DNA of 64,000 nucleotides from Talpa occidentalis. Its lineage: Eukaryota > Chordata > Mammalia > Eulipotyphla > Talpidae. The notes under the pieces were generated by a model that saw only the letters and a list, made by a program, of their open reading frames with translations, searched no databases and was not told the DNA's origin. The stretch's first letter is position 1, and the number at the start of each line of letters is the position of its first letter. A program made the translations under genes and the position numbers. This document shows positions 45,801 through 57,900 of the stretch, in pieces. The stretch lies in contig NW_023601104.1 of assembly GCF_014898055.3 (NCBI RefSeq), positions 71,283,106-71,347,105 on the forward strand. Reading direction: 5' to 3'.

Positions 45801-48800
45801 AAGCACATGGGGTGAAGTTAAAGATTTGGAAGTCCTTAGTATATACATGACAGTTGGTTTCATTGAGGTAAATGGAAATACCTAGAAAAAGAGAAGGCCC
45901 TAGGCTGAACATTATAGAAATACAAAAAGGAAATCAAGACCATGTTAGCTTCTGAGAAGTAGGAAGAAACCAGGTGAATGTGGTATCATGGAATCGAAAG
46001 GAGAATGTTTCAAGGAGAGCGTAATGACAGTGTCAGAAGGAGAAGGTGGTAAAGATAGCCAGTGAGCACTGAGAAGGGCCTGCTGGGTTTGGCAATGGAA
46101 ATACTGTAGGTGACCTAGCTAAGAATCAAGTGGAGATGTTGGGGAAGAAATCAGCTTTTAATGAATGAGAAGTGAGTGGTAGGTAAGAACAGGAAGCTCT
46201 TATACTAGCCAGTGTATAGAATTCTGTCCAAAAGTTTGGGTTTAAGAAGAGGAGAGAGATCGGGTGATAGCTGGAAGGGCATAGATTTAACATTAGGTGA
46301 ATTTGAATTATAATGAAAAGAACATGGATTTTAGCATCAAACATCTACATTTGAATTTCTTCTCCACCAGATGTGAGATCTAAGATCTGGTTATTGAATG
46401 AGCAAATAAAATTCGTACATCTTGGAACTACAGTTTTCTCATTTACAAAATGCCTGCCTGACTATTTCATTGTAAGGCTTTCATGAAATGGTGTCCTTAT
46501 TCCTTACCCTTCTTATTCCTGGAAATAACTTGCTTCAACAAAGTTTCTGAGCCTTTCCAAGTGTGTCTTAGGATACCCATAGGTTGTAATTATTTATTTT
46601 GAGATACATTATATTATTGTCTCAGAGTTTATTATTCCATTACATTTTTTCCCAGGCTCTTCCTATTCCCTTTGTGATGTCAAGATTCAGTCACACATGC
46701 AAATTAGTCTTATTTAGAGAGGTGGTTTTTGAAGTGAGCAAATCAGAATTAGAATCTCTTTGAGTTGGAAGCCAAAACCGTGTCCCTAAACAATGACTCT
46801 GAGTAATTCACCAGCACTCAGAAGTGTGGGAGTCCTAGGTGTATGTTCATGCCCAAGTCTCTCCTCGACACGCTGGCTCTTTTGCACTCAGAAATCAGAG
46901 GTGCCTAAACCATCGCCCCAGTGGAGCTTGTTCCAACTCACAAGTTTTGATTTTCAAAAGAAAAGCATTCACAGTTTTACGTGGTGGATAAAAGATAGTA
47001 AGGAATAATGAATACGCGTTAAAAGAAATGTCATTTCTATAATCTGTTCATTCTACAGGTATTTCTGAGCAGTTCCAATGATTCAGAAGAGGGAGAGACA
47101 AATAGCTCCTAGATTCTTGGCATTTTATCTGTATGTAGGCTCATTTTCATGTGCTAGAAATAGAAAACTTGCTTACTCAGAGAGCCCAGAGCTTTGTTCC
47201 AGTGAGACTGGAAGCAGAAGCCTCAGTGTGAAAATCTCAGGTGTTTGCACAGGGTGTGGTTCACTCAAGTGCCAACACGTAGTTGCTGGATTTTACACAT
47301 TAAAGCCCATAGAGAAATCATTTGCTGTCTGTTATATATTTCCAGCAAACCAAGTACATAAATAAAACCCTGCTTCCTTCTCTCGCAGCCATGTAACCTT
47401 TCATTGCACACTTATTTTCTGAATTTGCTCAATATGAAACACACTGTGGTAGGTGCTGCAGGCATAGGGAAGCAGCTTAAGCCTCGGCCCATGAGGAGAA
47501 GACAGGCATTAGTCAATACTCTTGCAGATAATAGCTAATTTGGCGGGGGGAGGAGCAGCTTTCTTGAGATGTAATTTGAAATGCAATCGATATACATGCA
47601 ACTTACTCATTTAAAATATATAATTCAGTAGTTTTAAAATTTTTTTAAAAAAGATTATTTATGCCTACAAGAACTGGGGTACAGACCAGAGGTGTGGTGA
47701 GAGGATTCACCAGACAGAGTGGGGAACAGAACAGGCAGATTGAAGTACACTGCTGAGGGGAGCTGCAGGTGAGCCAGGAGAGATCTGTTGCGCCATGTGG
47801 GTAGCTCCCTGGTCGGGGTTCGAACTCGTGCTGCAATGGCTGCAGATATCTTCATAGGTTGTGTCTCAACCCCTTGCACCACCAGCGAGGCCCTAATTCA
47901 GTAGTTTTTAGTGTATTCACAAAGCTGTGTAACTATGGCCCCATTTAACATGGGAACATTGTCATCACCTAAAGAAAACCCACCATTCCCTCTAGCTACT
48001 ATTCCTCAAGCCCTCCATTCCCCAGCCCTAGGCAACCACTGGCCTCATCTCTAAAGATTCTCCCATTCTGGACACAGTACAAATGGTGGTGTTTTGTGAT
48101 TGGCTTCTTCTCCTTGCCATAATGTTTTTAAAGTCCATCCTTGTTGCGGCTAATGTTCATTTGTATAAATTAAGCATAGATAGTCTATGCCAGGGCCTGG
48201 AAAACTTTTTCCGTAAAGAACCAGGTGATACATATTTTAGTCTTGAGGTCCATATAGTCTCTGTCACAACTACTCAGCTTTGCTGTTTTAGCATGAAAGT
48301 AACTAAAGACAGTACGCAAACAAGTGAGCTAGTCGGAGTTTTCCTAAGACTATTTACAAAAGCAGGCAGCAGACCACATTTTCCCTTTGGGTTATCACCT
48401 GTTGACCTCTGATCTAGTGTAATAGTGTAAGTACTTAAGCCTCCTACTCAGTGAGGTAGGTATTATTATTCCCATTTTACAGATAAAGAGACTGAGGCAC
48501 ACAGCTACTGAGTGGCATCAAGCCCAGGTATCTGGCTTTAGAGCCCATGCTCTTAATCTTGCAATGGTTGCAAACTGATGTGTGTTAAATTGGGAGAAGG
48601 TGCCTCAGAACTCTGTGGAAGCAAATAACAAAAAGAAGATTCACTTAGATTTCTTTCAGGATGTACCAGTTAAGACCTACGCAGATGTAGAACTGAATCA
48701 GGTGAAGGGCTTGATAGTAAAACAGCTGTGGCGGGAGGGAAATCCCTTGTAAAGATCCTGAAAGAAGGAGGAGTGGCTGGAGCCCCAGGCACGGGCACAT

Positions 48801-51800
48801 CTGTGCGTGTTGGGGAGCTGTACTGGGCTGGACTGCTCAGCAGGCTCTTGAGGGTTTTGCTGTTGATCGTCAGAGCAGAGAGAGACCATCAAAGGGTGGG
48901 TGGAGTAGTAAGGTCAGATTTGCTATCTGAAGTAGAGTTCAGGTTGAAAGGAGCAGAGCCCACCTGGTTGGCAATGGAGCTAAGGGCAGATCCGGCAGCG
49001 GACGAGACATAGAGAAGGAAGCAGATACCAGAACTCCCAGGAGGCGTATTGGTGTCAGCTGCACTCGGGGTGACCAAGGATGGCAGTGTCACATCGTGAG
49101 ACAGAAACATGGTGAGGTCAGGTCTGGGGAGAGGTGGGCAGGTGGAGTGTGATCTTAGTCCCGGAATGCTGACTTTGACAGACATGTGCCGATTCTTCCA
49201 TGGTGACAACATATGTCGTCTGGCAGGGATGGGGTATTATTTGTGAAGTAAAAGAACATAGAGTTTGAGACATACTGTGGGGTATGGTAAAAAGTATCAG
49301 GCTTTTCTGCCCTCCCGCCATTAGGATTGATGATGGATCCTTGTGGTCCTGAATGCATGCCTGATGGCGGGCACCTGGAGTAGGGTGTGGGCATGTGTAA
49401 GTGGGTACACCTGGGCTAAGGCTGGGCTTATAAGGGCGGTGTCATGGGGACGCCAGGAGAGCAGAACCGTGAGAAGAGAAGGAAAAGCAGAGAGAACGCT
49501 GGAGAGCCCAGAAAGAGTGAAGATTTGCTGGGGGCTGGGAGGCCTGCCAGCCTCCCGGCCCTCCAGCATCCCTGCCTGCCATGTACCTGGTAAATCCCAA
49601 TAAAAGCCTGAAAAGCCACTGAGGGCTCCAGGACTCTCTCCTCCTTCACCAGTCTGCTCCGGTCATAGAGACCCTGCCCTGTGCCCATTCCTGCCGCTAC
49701 ACATACTGTGCTAATGAGTTATATGAGCCAGGAGTGACCTCCTATCAGTTCACTTTTCTCACTCAATAATCAGGGCTTCAGTCTAATTTGGTTCTTTCTT
49801 GTTTATTTGCTGATGGTTGGTTGCAAGAAAATGTGTTGTGAATGGTCTCCCTGCTCTCTGTTAGTTAACAGTCTCCCCTTTGGTAATTAAAAAACAGGTC
49901 TTTTCCTGTTTATTCTTCAAATATTGTAAACGTTTCTTGTTTTGACTATGCGAGCTTGTATGTTTTAATTCCCCTATTTTATTTTATTATTTGTTTATTA
50001 CCTCTAGGAGAAACAATAGAAGTGGCCTTATTATTTTCAGTCTTCTTTCTTTCGGTAACAACTCAATTAAGATTCATGGGGAAGGCTGTTGGGACACATG
50101 GCTAAATTGTGTTGCATTCCTGTCCAAATCCTTGCCATGTTTGTCCCAGCTAATGGTGTGGTGGCAGTGTTGTTTTAGGGAATGGCACCTGAGTCGCCTT
50201 AGTACATACCCTTTTTGTATGAGACAGTTTGTTAGTAGGAAAAAATTGCTTGGAGGTTATTGAAACAATGATTAGGAGAAAACATAAGCCTAGTAACTTG
50301 CTAGTAAATATAATATCACAGGTCAGAAAATATTTATTGAGTGCCTTTTCTCTACCTGGCACTGTGCAAAGAGGAAGCAGAAATACAAAAGCATATGGGA
50401 TTAACTTTAAGATTCATACATTGAGTGGGAGAGATGCCGACACATGCAGGTACATGATTACAGTCTGTGAGCTGCAAGTGGTAATTGCCACAAAATGTGG
50501 CTATATGTGCTGCTGTTCTTTAATAAAAATACAGGTAGAGTGATGGTAAACATAGCATTTTACAACTTACCCTTTCACTTAATAATATATCACACTAGCA
50601 CATATATATCTACTTTGTTCTTTTATTGGACAGATGCATTTTTCTTTCTAGGTTAGTTGGAAGGGTTCTCATCTCCTTTGAACATTTTCCTTATGATTTT
50701 ACCAGATGCTTCTTAACTTTAAGTGGAGTACGTAAATCTCTGCTTTTTGAATTAAAACATGAGAAAGTATTCATATATTCAATTAACATATAGACATTAA
50801 TACAACAAATATTGGCTGAGTATCTTTTACATGTCAGGTATTATTCTAGGAACTAGATACCCAGTTCCTATCAAAAACATACCTTTGCTCTTTATAATTT
50901 ATGTTCTGAGATGTTTAATCTAGAAGGATGCACAGGAAACTATTCCTGTCTTTGGGGAAGGAAAATAGAGGGCTTGAAGAAGTTTTTATTTTCCACACAT
51001 ATTGAAAAATCATTTTATGGGTATTACGGTTTTATTATTCTAATAATAATAAGAAAAGATCCAAAAAATGTTGTAGGTGGCTAGAAGAGATCATTCGATT
51101 TGATTTAGAAAAGGTTAGTGTCCATTGAATGCCCACCTGTGTATTGTGCTGGGGTTCCTGTGAATGAGGGCAAGGAGAGGGTCCATAGCATCACAGTGCA
51201 GAGAGGAGTGAATCTGAAGTGGGAACTATAGGTGTGCTGGCTAGAGAAACAGGATAGGAGCAGAGACTGGGCCGTGGTCAGGAAAAGTAAATTGGGCTCA
51301 AATTATGAATGACTGAGACTTTACGCTGAGAACTTGTAATTTGCTCATCAAGGAATTTGGGAATGATCAGAAGATTTTAATGAGAAAAGTGAAAGATTGA
51401 AGTAGTGAGTCTGGAGCCATGTGCAGTAAACCTGTTTTGAAGAGGAACTCAATACTAGAATGGGCAGGAGAGAAATTCCTGGAGTGGAAGAGTGCTTTCC
51501 CTCAATGCTTCATCAGTGACCTAAGATGTAGAGAACGTTTTTCTGGAGAAGCCACATTGTAGTAATGCATTGCTTGGTGTTGAAGTAAAAGTTTAATGAT
51601 TCTTGCATGTGGGAAACTGACCCTGAACTCTTACTTGGAAGAACTGCTGGAGTCAGCATTTTATTTGTATTTATTGTACAGATGTTACATATATATGTTA
51701 CATGCATGTATTAACTCTGCAGTTTGCATATCTGTGTACTTTGGGCTCACATTTTCACACCTCTACATTTTATAGATGAACTTTTGTAAACCTGAATATA

Positions 51801-54800
51801 ATTCTACCTTTTCCTACTATACAGTAAGAAAAAGTAGAAAATATATGTGTTATATGTGTGTATATATATGTATAACATGTCTTAAAAAATCAGCACTGAG
51901 AATTTTCCATTCTCCATTCCTTGGCATTTTTATTGTTCTTTCTTTGTCTTTTCCTAGACCTAACACCTGCTAATTAAAAGGTCTTACTATCTACATGCTA
52001 TTTTGAGAAGAATTTTATCATTTTATCATTATCATTTTATTAGAAAGTTACCCCTGAAATTAAAAAAAGCAAACCCAACAGTTAAAAAAGAAAATACCTC
52101 ACTTGCTTAAATTAAGTTGCTTTAAAGCATGTGGCTCTCAATTATATTTTTTCTGCAATGGATTAGCCTTTGAAAAGAACAAAAGGTTACCAATTCTGCA
52201 TAGGGTGTGCTATTTGGCTCTGGTTCCTGTGGAATTAATGCCGCTTTTCAGGGATGAGGCTCTATGAAAATGTGAGAAAATTGTGTCAAGGGATAAATGA
52301 AAAGGAGCATTATGAAACCATTTAATTGAACTGCTACAAAGGTGTTTAATTGCTCCTGGGACATCTTTGTTTGCTGTTAGCAAAGGGTCCTTGTTGCATT
52401 TGAAGGGTTCTGATTTCCAGGATGAAGAGATGTCCTCAAAGTTTGGACAATGCCTTAGTTAAAGGCCCTGAAGTTACTTTTCTAAATCCTTTCATGAAGA
52501 TTTCATCTGTTCGCGGCTTCCTTTGTTAACTGGAGAGCACTGGTACGGATTTTTGGACTGCAGCTCTTAATTTTTTTCCCCTTTATTACTAGATTTTGAT
52601 CAAACTAGGACAGAGATAACACCAAAAGGTCACTGGGAAGTTTTTTATTATTTTAAAAGTAAGTTTATGTTCCACGTGTTAACTTCCTATTAGATTGATG
52701 CTCCGATGTAGACTATCCATTTAGAGCCCTGGTTTTGCTGCCTTTTGGCTCAGCTGAGGAAAATTCCTAGTCCTCAGTTTGCTCAGTACTGAGCATCACA
52801 TGGGAGGGAAGTGATGGCTCACCTTAATTGGAAACAGTTCACAATGAAGGAGATTTCCACCTGCACATGGAATACTAATACTCCCCAAGCACATAGTGCT
52901 TTCCTTGCACTCTATTTTATGCCAGCATTTTACCCTCCATGGCTATTTAATGGTGCCCTGCTTTCCCCATATAATTCCCCTAAAGTTAATGCAGGCTCTA
53001 TCTCTTGGTCCTGGTAATATTCCTGATTAATTTGTTTTTTCACACTTTTATTTCTTTCAGTCTTTTAAGGATAGGGAGTCTTTCAAGATTATGAAGAGTT
53101 GTGGTTATTAGCAAAGGCAAGGTCAGGTATATGACCAAGGCACTGAATGGTTGAATCAGGGCAAAAGGCAAGTTTATTGGAGAAGAATTTAAGAAACAGA
53201 GTGGTGGTCAGGAGTTTGGAAGGTTCATCAGTCTGTATGTTGAATTGCCAAGATTTAGACAGGAGTTGTCCTGGACAGAGTGACAGGTGGGGAAGGAGCT
53301 GAAATCTTTGAGAAATGGTGAAAAATAACAGAGCTAAGTAGATGACTGTTAATAGAGGGACTAGTCTGAGGGCATGCAAATCAAAGCTGGAGCATTTCAG
53401 AGACAAAGAGCACAGAATAACCTGGAGGAAGCAGTGAGGAGTAAGGAATCCACTGGTACAGGAGCTGAAAGAGAAAGAAAAGTCATCACTTGAGAAGGCC
53501 ACAGGGGAGAGTAGAGGAGGAGCCAGGTTTCAGCTGGAGCAAAAAGACAAATCCTACCAGGGAGGGTAGTAGCAGGGAGGGGAACTTGCAGAGGGTATAC
53601 TAAGGATTTCATTATCAGAGAAAGAATTTGGACAGTTAAGGACAGGTGGGAGATGAGGGAACTTGGGAGACTACAGTTTTATGGAAATTATAGTGAAAGA
53701 ACAGAGGGATATGTGAGTCTGGGGTGTGTGTATACATATGAGCAGTGTGTGTGTGTGTGTGTGTGTTGACTGATAGAGGCAGGGATAAAGACACAATGAA
53801 ATAAGACCTGCTGAACTCGAGGTAAGGGTGGTGACAAGGCTGTGACGATTGGGGGTAGGGCGGAGTGGGGGTGTGTCTCACTGTTATCCATGTACAGAGG
53901 TGAGAAGATCTGGGGAAATGGAAGCTCAGTCCTGGGTGCAGAGCCAACCCTTGGCCTCAGGATTGAGCATGTCTGCTCAGCTGAGGGGATTGAAGTGGAA
54001 GAAGCGGGGTGTCTGTGTGGGGCCTATGTCTGTCCCCTAGGAGGAAGGGAAGATGAATTCCCAGTGCTCTGGTGTTTCCCGTAACTCCTGTGTGGTTAGT
54101 GAGAGTTGAAGCACTTCTCCCATGTTTACTGTGCCAGAGTCTGTGCACTTTAAGTGAATCATTAAATTTTCACACAATCTCTAGAGGTGGTGCTTATTGT
54201 TTTCTTCCACTAGGGAGCTGCTTAAGGTTACACAGCTCATCAGTAACAGAAGTAGAGTATGAACCCAGGTCTCTGACTGTAGTTGCAGTTTACGGTTAAT
54301 TGAGTGGCAGTACATTGTCTATGATAAGTGTCAAGACTACACTGCCAGGACTTTATGAGTGTTTTAAAATGTCTTCAGATTTTCTGGGGTCTATCAATGC
54401 TGCCTGGCTTTGACTAGGACGACAAGTCCTTTGGGTTCGGAATTCTTGCTCATGAGTTCTTGTACAACTCTGTCAAGACCATGCAGGGTCTTAATTCTTT
54501 TGTCAGTAGAAAGTGTTCTCTTTTGTTCACTAACCTAAAGTTTTAAAAAATAATCACGTCGGGCCTCCCCGGTGGTGCAGGCTGTTGAGCACAGCGCTGT
54601 GAAGCTGTCCACAGCCTCTGAAGTGCCGCTTTGATCCCCGCCGGCCGTGGAGCAACCCACATGGTGCGGCAGACCTCTCCTGTCTTGCCCGCTGTTTCCC
54701 TCAGCAGTGTATTTGGGTCAATCTGCCTGTTCTGCTCCCCGCTCTGTCTCTGGTGAATCCTCTAACCCTCCCACACATTTGGCCTATACCCCGGTTCTTG

Positions 54801-54910
54801 CATAAATAAATAAATCTTAAAAAAAATCATATCAACACGCTATTTCCAAAACACGTTTTGGATGAACATATGAAATTTAGGACAAGTTCTAGAGAACTTG
54901 TGAAAGTGTG

Positions 54911-54945
<35 letters not shown>

Positions 54946-57900
54946 CAGGCTTGTGAAGCTTTGATATGTTCAAATAGTTTCTGAGACTACTTCTTTATAA
55001 CTGCTGTTGTCCTTTTTTTTAATAGCTGAACAGGAAGACACTCAGAAGAAAACCTTCACCTGCTGGATAAACTCACAGTTGGCAAAGGTGAGGGGAAAAG
55101 AGCAAATTAAGCTATAAATGTATTTGTCACTCCTCCTACTCCCTCAGTTTTGGTCCCCAAAATGGCACAGGTGACATGGAGAAGGTTGAAAGAATGTGCT
55201 GAAGGTCATCTTGATCTTGACTGTTTTTTTCCCTGTTCTTCTTTTTTACCCTAGAAAGTACAAGGATTCATCCTCTTTAGAATTAACAGAAAAGCTGGAT
55301 TGTGATTTTCCTTTCCTACTCTTTGGGCCTCAGTCAATGCTATGATATTAGGATTTCTGTGTACTTTATGCATTGACACAGAACCCTGCCTGACATCCCA
55401 TCAGGCCAAATACCTCACTTTCCAGGAAGAGAGATGTGGCAGTTGACACAAGAGCAGAAGATCCATTGGCCCTGTAATATTCCACACCACCCAGAAGTGT
55501 CTGGGTTTGGTTTTTTTATAACAATCCCCAAAGCTTGGTGGAGCAGATTTCCTTCTCATCTATGTAAATGGGCCACCAGGGTGCAGTTAATTTTCAATTT
55601 ATATCAATAGATAAAGAACATGACGTGCCATTTCTATATCAAACTAGTGGATGTATCAAAATATTATACTTAGTAATTATAAGTGAATTAGCTTTCTCAT
55701 GACCCATTGAGTATTGTTTGCTAATTCATTGTGCATTCCATCATAATTTATCATGAAAACATTCTTTGCTGCCGTGAATACTTGTGTCTCCAGAGTATAA
55801 AAGGATGCCCCATTGCAAAACATCCCACTGTCTTCATTTCCTGTCTTTCTTTTTAAAAATAATTTATCACTTTTTTATAGTTCCTTCTTTATACATAATT
55901 TGATATAATAATTATAGATCTTGTTTTTTTACACCAGATAAATTTAATACAGTAACATTTATGCTTCCTGTATCTGTCTACTTGGAAGGTCTCATGGGTA
56001 ACTTGAGGACAGGAGTTATAATTGTTCATTCACATGTAGATACATAATAAATATGTGAATATTGATGGTGGAACTGGCAGTTGATAACTTCTCTGAGTTA
56101 TGCCTCCAATATCTTCCACATCACAGAACAAGAGCAGAAAAGCATCCTGGCAATGGGTGTATCAGACTCATATAGATCTGGTATTTTTTTTTTTAACTTT
56201 TTGGCCTCTTCACCCTTGATCTTGTTTTGATGTATTTGTTACCTTTCCCAACATGGAAAAAAGGATGCTTTTGTTAAGGATATGGGAAACAGTGCTATAA
56301 AGACACTGAAAACAGTAACATCTCTTTGAGTCAATGAAGTAATGATAATAATAATTCTTATGTATAGTGTTATGTTAGAGCCTATCCTAAGTTCTTTAAG
56401 AATATTCATTACATTTAAATTACTTTATAGTATCCCTGAGATAGATATTATTCCTGTTTGAGGGACAAGGAAACTAAGGTACAGAGAAGTTATGTGACAT
56501 ACTCAAGATCACGCAGCTGGTAAATGATAGTGCTGGGATAGTAAACTCAGCTAGTCTGCTGCCAGAGATCTTACTCACTGTGCCATCCTGCCTCTCAGTG
56601 ATGCCAAGATACAGAATGAATGAGTCTCTTCTCACAGGTTGCTCATCCAACACAGTGCTCTAATTCTGAATAGGGTGAATTCATAAAAAGGTTACTCTGG
56701 AAATGTGAGCTGCTACCCAAATAGGTCCCTATTGCCTCATTCTGAATGTCTTTCAGGAACTTCTATGCACAGGTTGGAAGCACTCAGGGAAAACTGAGGT
56801 GTCTTGAACTATTGGAAATTTTCCCTGGGATAAATGAAATTCACTACTTACTATTTTTTGATATGGGGTTTTGTATGTTCTCCATCATTCTGTTAATGAA
56901 AGAAAAACCCTACTGAATATTGCTGAAAAGACACAAAGCACATTTATGAGATTCTTAAAGTTATTCCACTTTTGGACCAAAGTTTGAATGGTTCTTTTTC
57001 TTGTGACCTTTTGCAGCACACACCTCCCTCAGTTGTATCAGACCTATTCACAGACATTAAAAAGGGCCATGTCCTCCTGGACCTGCTAGAAGTGCTCTCA
57101 GGACAAGAGTTGGTAAGTGTTTTAAATGACATCAGGAAACTTTTGTTGATGAATTTTTTTCACATTCTGAGTAATGTATTTTGCTTCAATTTCACAGCCT
57201 CGAGATAAAGGATCTAATACATTCCAGTGTAGAATCAACATTGAACATGCCCTGACATTCCTAAAACAACGATCAGTGAGTATGAATTGCACATGAAAAC
57301 TCACTGGAGAGATGAGTACCATGAAGTATTTTCTCCTTTTAACCTGCATTTCTTCTTTTCCAGATCAAGCTAATAAATATTCATGTTGCTGATATTATAG
57401 ATGGAAACCCATCCATTATCCTTGGCCTGATTTGGACAATTATACTGCACTTTCATGTAAGTAGTTTGTTGATAGGAAAATTAGTTCTGCTTTAATCACC
57501 ACAGTATAAGTGTAATGCAGTAAGTTTGACTTGATGCTCAATTCAGAGTGTCCAGAAATAGGAAACTATATAGCAAACCTTTTGCCATTTTGTTATCTTT
57601 CAGTTGAAAATTGAATGATGAATTATGATGTCCTGAATGACCCATTTAGCACCATGCTAAATAGAACCTGCCATGGTGAAGTCTTGCTTAGTATTGATTG
57701 TTTCTGCTGTGACCGAAGAGGGAGTAGGAAAATTCTAGAGTAAATTTTCAAAAATGAACTTGCTAAACAAAGTTTTGAGGGACAATTGTCCAATCTGAAT
57801 AGTCCTACAGTATTCATTCCTATCCCAAGACTGACTCAGATTCATTTCATTCAAAGGCATCACAGTCAGAGATACTGGGTGCTAGCTTTTGTGCTAGGAC

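Larger units (their letters stand above)
49707..54551. other. 4.8 kb of intron without a recognisable gene
   Basis: L2-like ends lie at about 50325-50400 ('tgagtgccttttctctacct') and 50800-50880. TA/TG-rich stretch at 51838-51875. The block 52060-52760 is free of repeats I can recognise. A (TG)n microsatellite lies at 53745-53766. A 137-codon minus frame at 53089-53502 is unsupported. Confidence 0.4.
33861..55025 (+). other. SYNE2 first coding intron (21.2 kb)
   Basis: Phase-1 U2-type intron, donor GTAAGG and acceptor TTTTTTTTAATAG. Holds nine SINEs, a solo LTR, a hAT-type relic, MIR/L2 and L1 pieces and several repeat-poor blocks listed separately. No other gene recognised on either strand. 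Confidence 0.93.

Noticed and set aside
53089..53502. 137-codon minus-strand open frame
   Set aside because: No recognisable domain, no splice or promoter support, and it overlaps other chance frames.
56972..57208. 78-codon open frame reading through SYNE2 exon 3 into intron
   Set aside because: The coding part is exon 3 only. The upstream methionine and the tail after 57112 are intronic.
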